This document shows positions 62,152 to 64,000 of a stretch of 64,000 nucleotides of DNA, piece by piece (the first letter of the stretch is position 1; every line of letters starts with the position of its first letter). The stretch covers positions 124,001 through 188,000 of the forward strand of contig NZ_PEBU01000001.1 in NCBI RefSeq assembly GCF_002887595.1, read 5' to 3'. Position numbers and translations under genes: made by a program. Source of the stretch: Bowmanella denitrificans (lineage in GTDB: Bacteria; Pseudomonadota; Gammaproteobacteria; Enterobacterales; Alteromonadaceae). The notes under the pieces are model-generated. The model did not search any database, was not told where the DNA came from, and saw only the letters and a list, made by a program, of their open reading frames with translations.

Positions 62152-64000
62152 TCAGGTGAAGTCCTGCGGATCCATATCCAGCGACCAGCGCACTTTATTG
62201 GCCAGCGGTAGTTTTTCGATCTGTCCCATCAGGCGATTCAGTTGTTGTTGAATCCCCGTGCGTTGCTGCGATTGCAACAATAGCTGCATGCGGTAACGCC
62301 CCTGACGTTTTTCCATCAGCGCCGGAATGGGCCCGATGGCCGCCAGGTCAGGGCCAATGCCCATTAGCTGCCGTACTTGTAACAGAAATTCATGGGCCTG
62401 GGCGGCCTGGTTAGCCTCAGCACGGAACAGCGCCTGATAACTGTAGGGTGGCAATGCAGCAAACCGGCGCTCTTTTAAGGCCAGTCTGGCAAAGTGCTGA
62501 TAACCGTTATTCAGCAGATCCTGCAATAACGGATGAGCAGGATGATGAGTTTGCAACCATAACTCGCCCTGAATATGAGCCCGCCCGGCACGTCCGGCTA
62601 CCTGGGTAATCAACTGGGCCAGTTTTTCCGGCGCGCGGTAATCGGCACTGAATAGAGAACCGTCCACATCCAGAATCACCACCAGCGATACATTGGGAAA
62701 GTGGTGACCCTTCGCCAGGATTTGTGTACCAATCAGCAGCTGATGTTTACCCTGGTTAATGTCCTCTAACAACTGATGCAGTTTCTGCTTGCCGCGCGCC
62801 GAATCGCTGTCGATACGAGCGGCCTGATAGCCGGGGAATAAACTGGCAATCCCTTGCTCCAGTTGCTCGGTACCCATGCCCACCGGCTGCATGGGTGACG
62901 CACCACACTGGGCACAAGCATGGGGAATCGGCTTGGCATCTGAACAATGATGGCATTGCAGCTTATTCAGGCTGCGGTGCAGGGTATAACTACGATCACA
63001 GCTATGGCACTCCTCCACAAAGCCGCATTGATGGCAAATCAGGGCCGGTGCATAACCGCGCCGGTTGATAAACAGCATAACCTGATTGCCTTGCTGCAAA
63101 TGGGCCTGGATACGCTGGCGCATACCTCTGGCCAGCCCAAACTCAAGCTGTTGCCCCTTAAGATCCAGTAGCTGATGTTGCACGGGTTTGGCCTCCCCGG
63201 CCCGTTGTCGCAACAGTAAATGCTGGTACTTGCCAGCCAGGGCATTGTTAAGGCTCTCCAGCGACGGCGTGGCACTGCCCAGCAGCAGCGGAATATTCTC
63301 GAGCCTGGCCCGCACCACCGCCATATCCCGGGCATGATATCGCCAGCCGTCCTGCTGTTTGTATGAACCGTCATGCTCTTCATCCACAATAATCATGCCT
63401 GGACTAGCCAGTGGGGTAAAAATGGCGGAACGGGTGCCGATGATAATGCCCAGTTCTCCGGCTTTGGCCTGGCGCCATACCTGCATACGCTCATTGTCGG
63501 TCAGCCCCGAATGCAGCACCCCCACATCCACACCGAAGCGCAGTTGAAAACGCTTGACGGTTTGTGGGGTCAGGCCGATTTCCGGCACCAGAATCAGTAC
63601 CTGCTTACCCTGCTTCAGCAAAGGTTCAATGGCCTGCAAGTAAACTTCGGTTTTACCCGAGCCGGTTACCCCCTCAAGTAAAAAACAGTTGAAGCTGCCG
63701 GCTTTATGCGCAATGGCGCTGATGGCCAAGGACTGTTCCAGATTCGGCCTGGGCTTTTCTGCCAGTTCAATACGCGCAGGCCACTGCTTATCAGCATCAG
63801 GGATTAAGGTTGTGGCTTCAATTAGTCCTTTGTCAGCCAGGGCACGAAATATTGCGGCGGAGTAGCTGTTGCTAAGCTGTTCCTGTGCCACCGGCCCGCT
63901 TTGCAAAGCGGCCAGCAGAGCCTGCTGTTTGGCGGCCCGTTTTAGTTCGCTGGGGTCAACATCATGCCCCGTTTCGGTCAACTGCCAGGCCTTAAGTTCA
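62152..64000 (-). CDS. priA: Primosomal protein N' (PriA), N-terminus beyond window
   Basis: At least 616 codons of a helicase normally about 730 residues; the frame is still open at base 64000 (E-L-K-A-W-Q-L-T-E-T-G). Walker A GVTGSGKTEVYLQ, DEEH box IIVDEEHDGSYKQQDG and helicase motif III ATPSLES are visible. The zinc-binding loop carries eight cysteines in four C-x-x-C pairs (LICHQCGFVEECHSC, then LQCHHC and ACAQC). It restarts collapsed replication forks. It precedes the ftsN-like gene across about 115 bases. Confidence 0.97.
   Translation of the reverse strand, partial: ELKAWQLTETGHDVDPSELKRAAKQQALLAALQSGPVAQEQLSNSYSAAIFRALADKGLIEATTLIPDADKQWPARIELAEKPRPNLEQSLAISAIAHKAGSFNCFLLEGVTGSGKTEVYLQAIEPLLKQGKQVLILVPEIGLTPQTVKRFQLRFGVDVGVLHSGLTDNERMQVWRQAKAGELGIIIGTRSAIFTPLASPGMIIVDEEHDGSYKQQDGWRYHARDMAVVRARLENIPLLLGSATPSLESLNNALAGKYQHLLLRQRAGEAKPVQHQLLDLKGQQLEFGLARGMRQRIQAHLQQGNQVMLFINRRGYAPALICHQCGFVEECHSCDRSYTLHRSLNKLQCHHCSDAKPIPHACAQCGASPMQPVGMGTEQLEQGIASLFPGYQAARIDSDSARGKQKLHQLLEDINQGKHQLLIGTQILAKGHHFPNVSLVVILDVDGSLFSADYRAPEKLAQLITQVAGRAGRAHIQGELWLQTHHPAHPLLQDLLNNGYQHFARLALKERRFAALPPYSYQALFRAEANQAAQAHEFLLQVRQLMGIGPDLAAIGPIPALMEKRQGRYRMQLLLQSQQRTGIQQQLNRLMGQIEKLPLANKVRWSLDMDPQDFT

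Noticed and set aside
1-64000. CRISPR arrays, tRNA or rRNA genes, intact insertion sequences
   Set aside because: I found no regularly spaced repeats, cloverleaf or transposase-like ORF on either strand by eye. A tRNAscan or ISfinder run could still change this.

Overview
The window looks like a chromosomal segment of a marine-type gammaproteobacterium, most likely Alteromonadales (Alteromonas, Lacimicrobium or Bowmanella-like). The main reasons are the divergent argE / argCBFGH-A cluster, a mrcA (PBP1A) gene, a probable DUF3718 protein, the priA-ftsN pair, and protein sequences closest in style to that order. I see no rRNA, tRNA, CRISPR array or complete insertion sequence.

Layout. Positions 1-9.99 kb hold the 3' part of a prophage-like structural module. 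Fourteen tightly packed + strand genes, mostly overlapping by 1-4 bases, encode fibre or adhesin-like proteins (Asp-box repeats; a probable lectin-like fold with Ig-like and FN3 domains), a papain-like peptidase, and finally a hub-like protein and a gpV-like spike. One - strand ORF with its own promoter closes the module. About 420 bases of non-coding DNA separate it from host genes. Positions 10.4-23.9 kb are core: mrcA, a pentapeptide-repeat K+ channel, the arginine cluster (argC-B-F-G-H-A leftward, argE rightward), a HAD phosphatase, methylglyoxal synthase and a peroxiredoxin.

Positions 24-34.6 kb mix metabolic and accessory genes: two HI0933/BaiN-type flavoproteins on either side of an isoquinoline-oxidoreductase-type molybdoenzyme (IorAB), a PEP-mutase-family gene broken by a 265 bp MITE, a secreted HNH nuclease, and an ABC exporter divergent from a TetR regulator across three operator repeats. 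Positions 34.6-60.5 kb are a patchwork of regulators (3 LysR, MerR, AraC) beside likely targets or detoxification genes: hydrolase, MFS pump, FosA-type fosfomycin transferase, flavodoxin-fold reductase, chromate transporter, pirin, rhodanese. It includes PrpE, a chemoreceptor and two decaying genes (an amber stop in an EF-hand-like protein; a frameshifted, truncated TauE/SafE gene). Positions 60.5-64 kb return to core genes: qor, an ftsN-like SPOR gene, and priA running off the end.

I do not see a multi-gene system that I can confidently call new. The strongest non-routine signals are: (1) a structured MITE with 24 bp perfect ends, with a solo end and a degenerate end elsewhere; (2) a triple palindromic operator between tetR and an ABC exporter; (3) a MerR-type promoter with a 20 bp spacer overlapping the end of merR; (4) two hairpins that would pair with ribosome binding sites; (5) the phage module with an unusual gene order and a convergent end gene.
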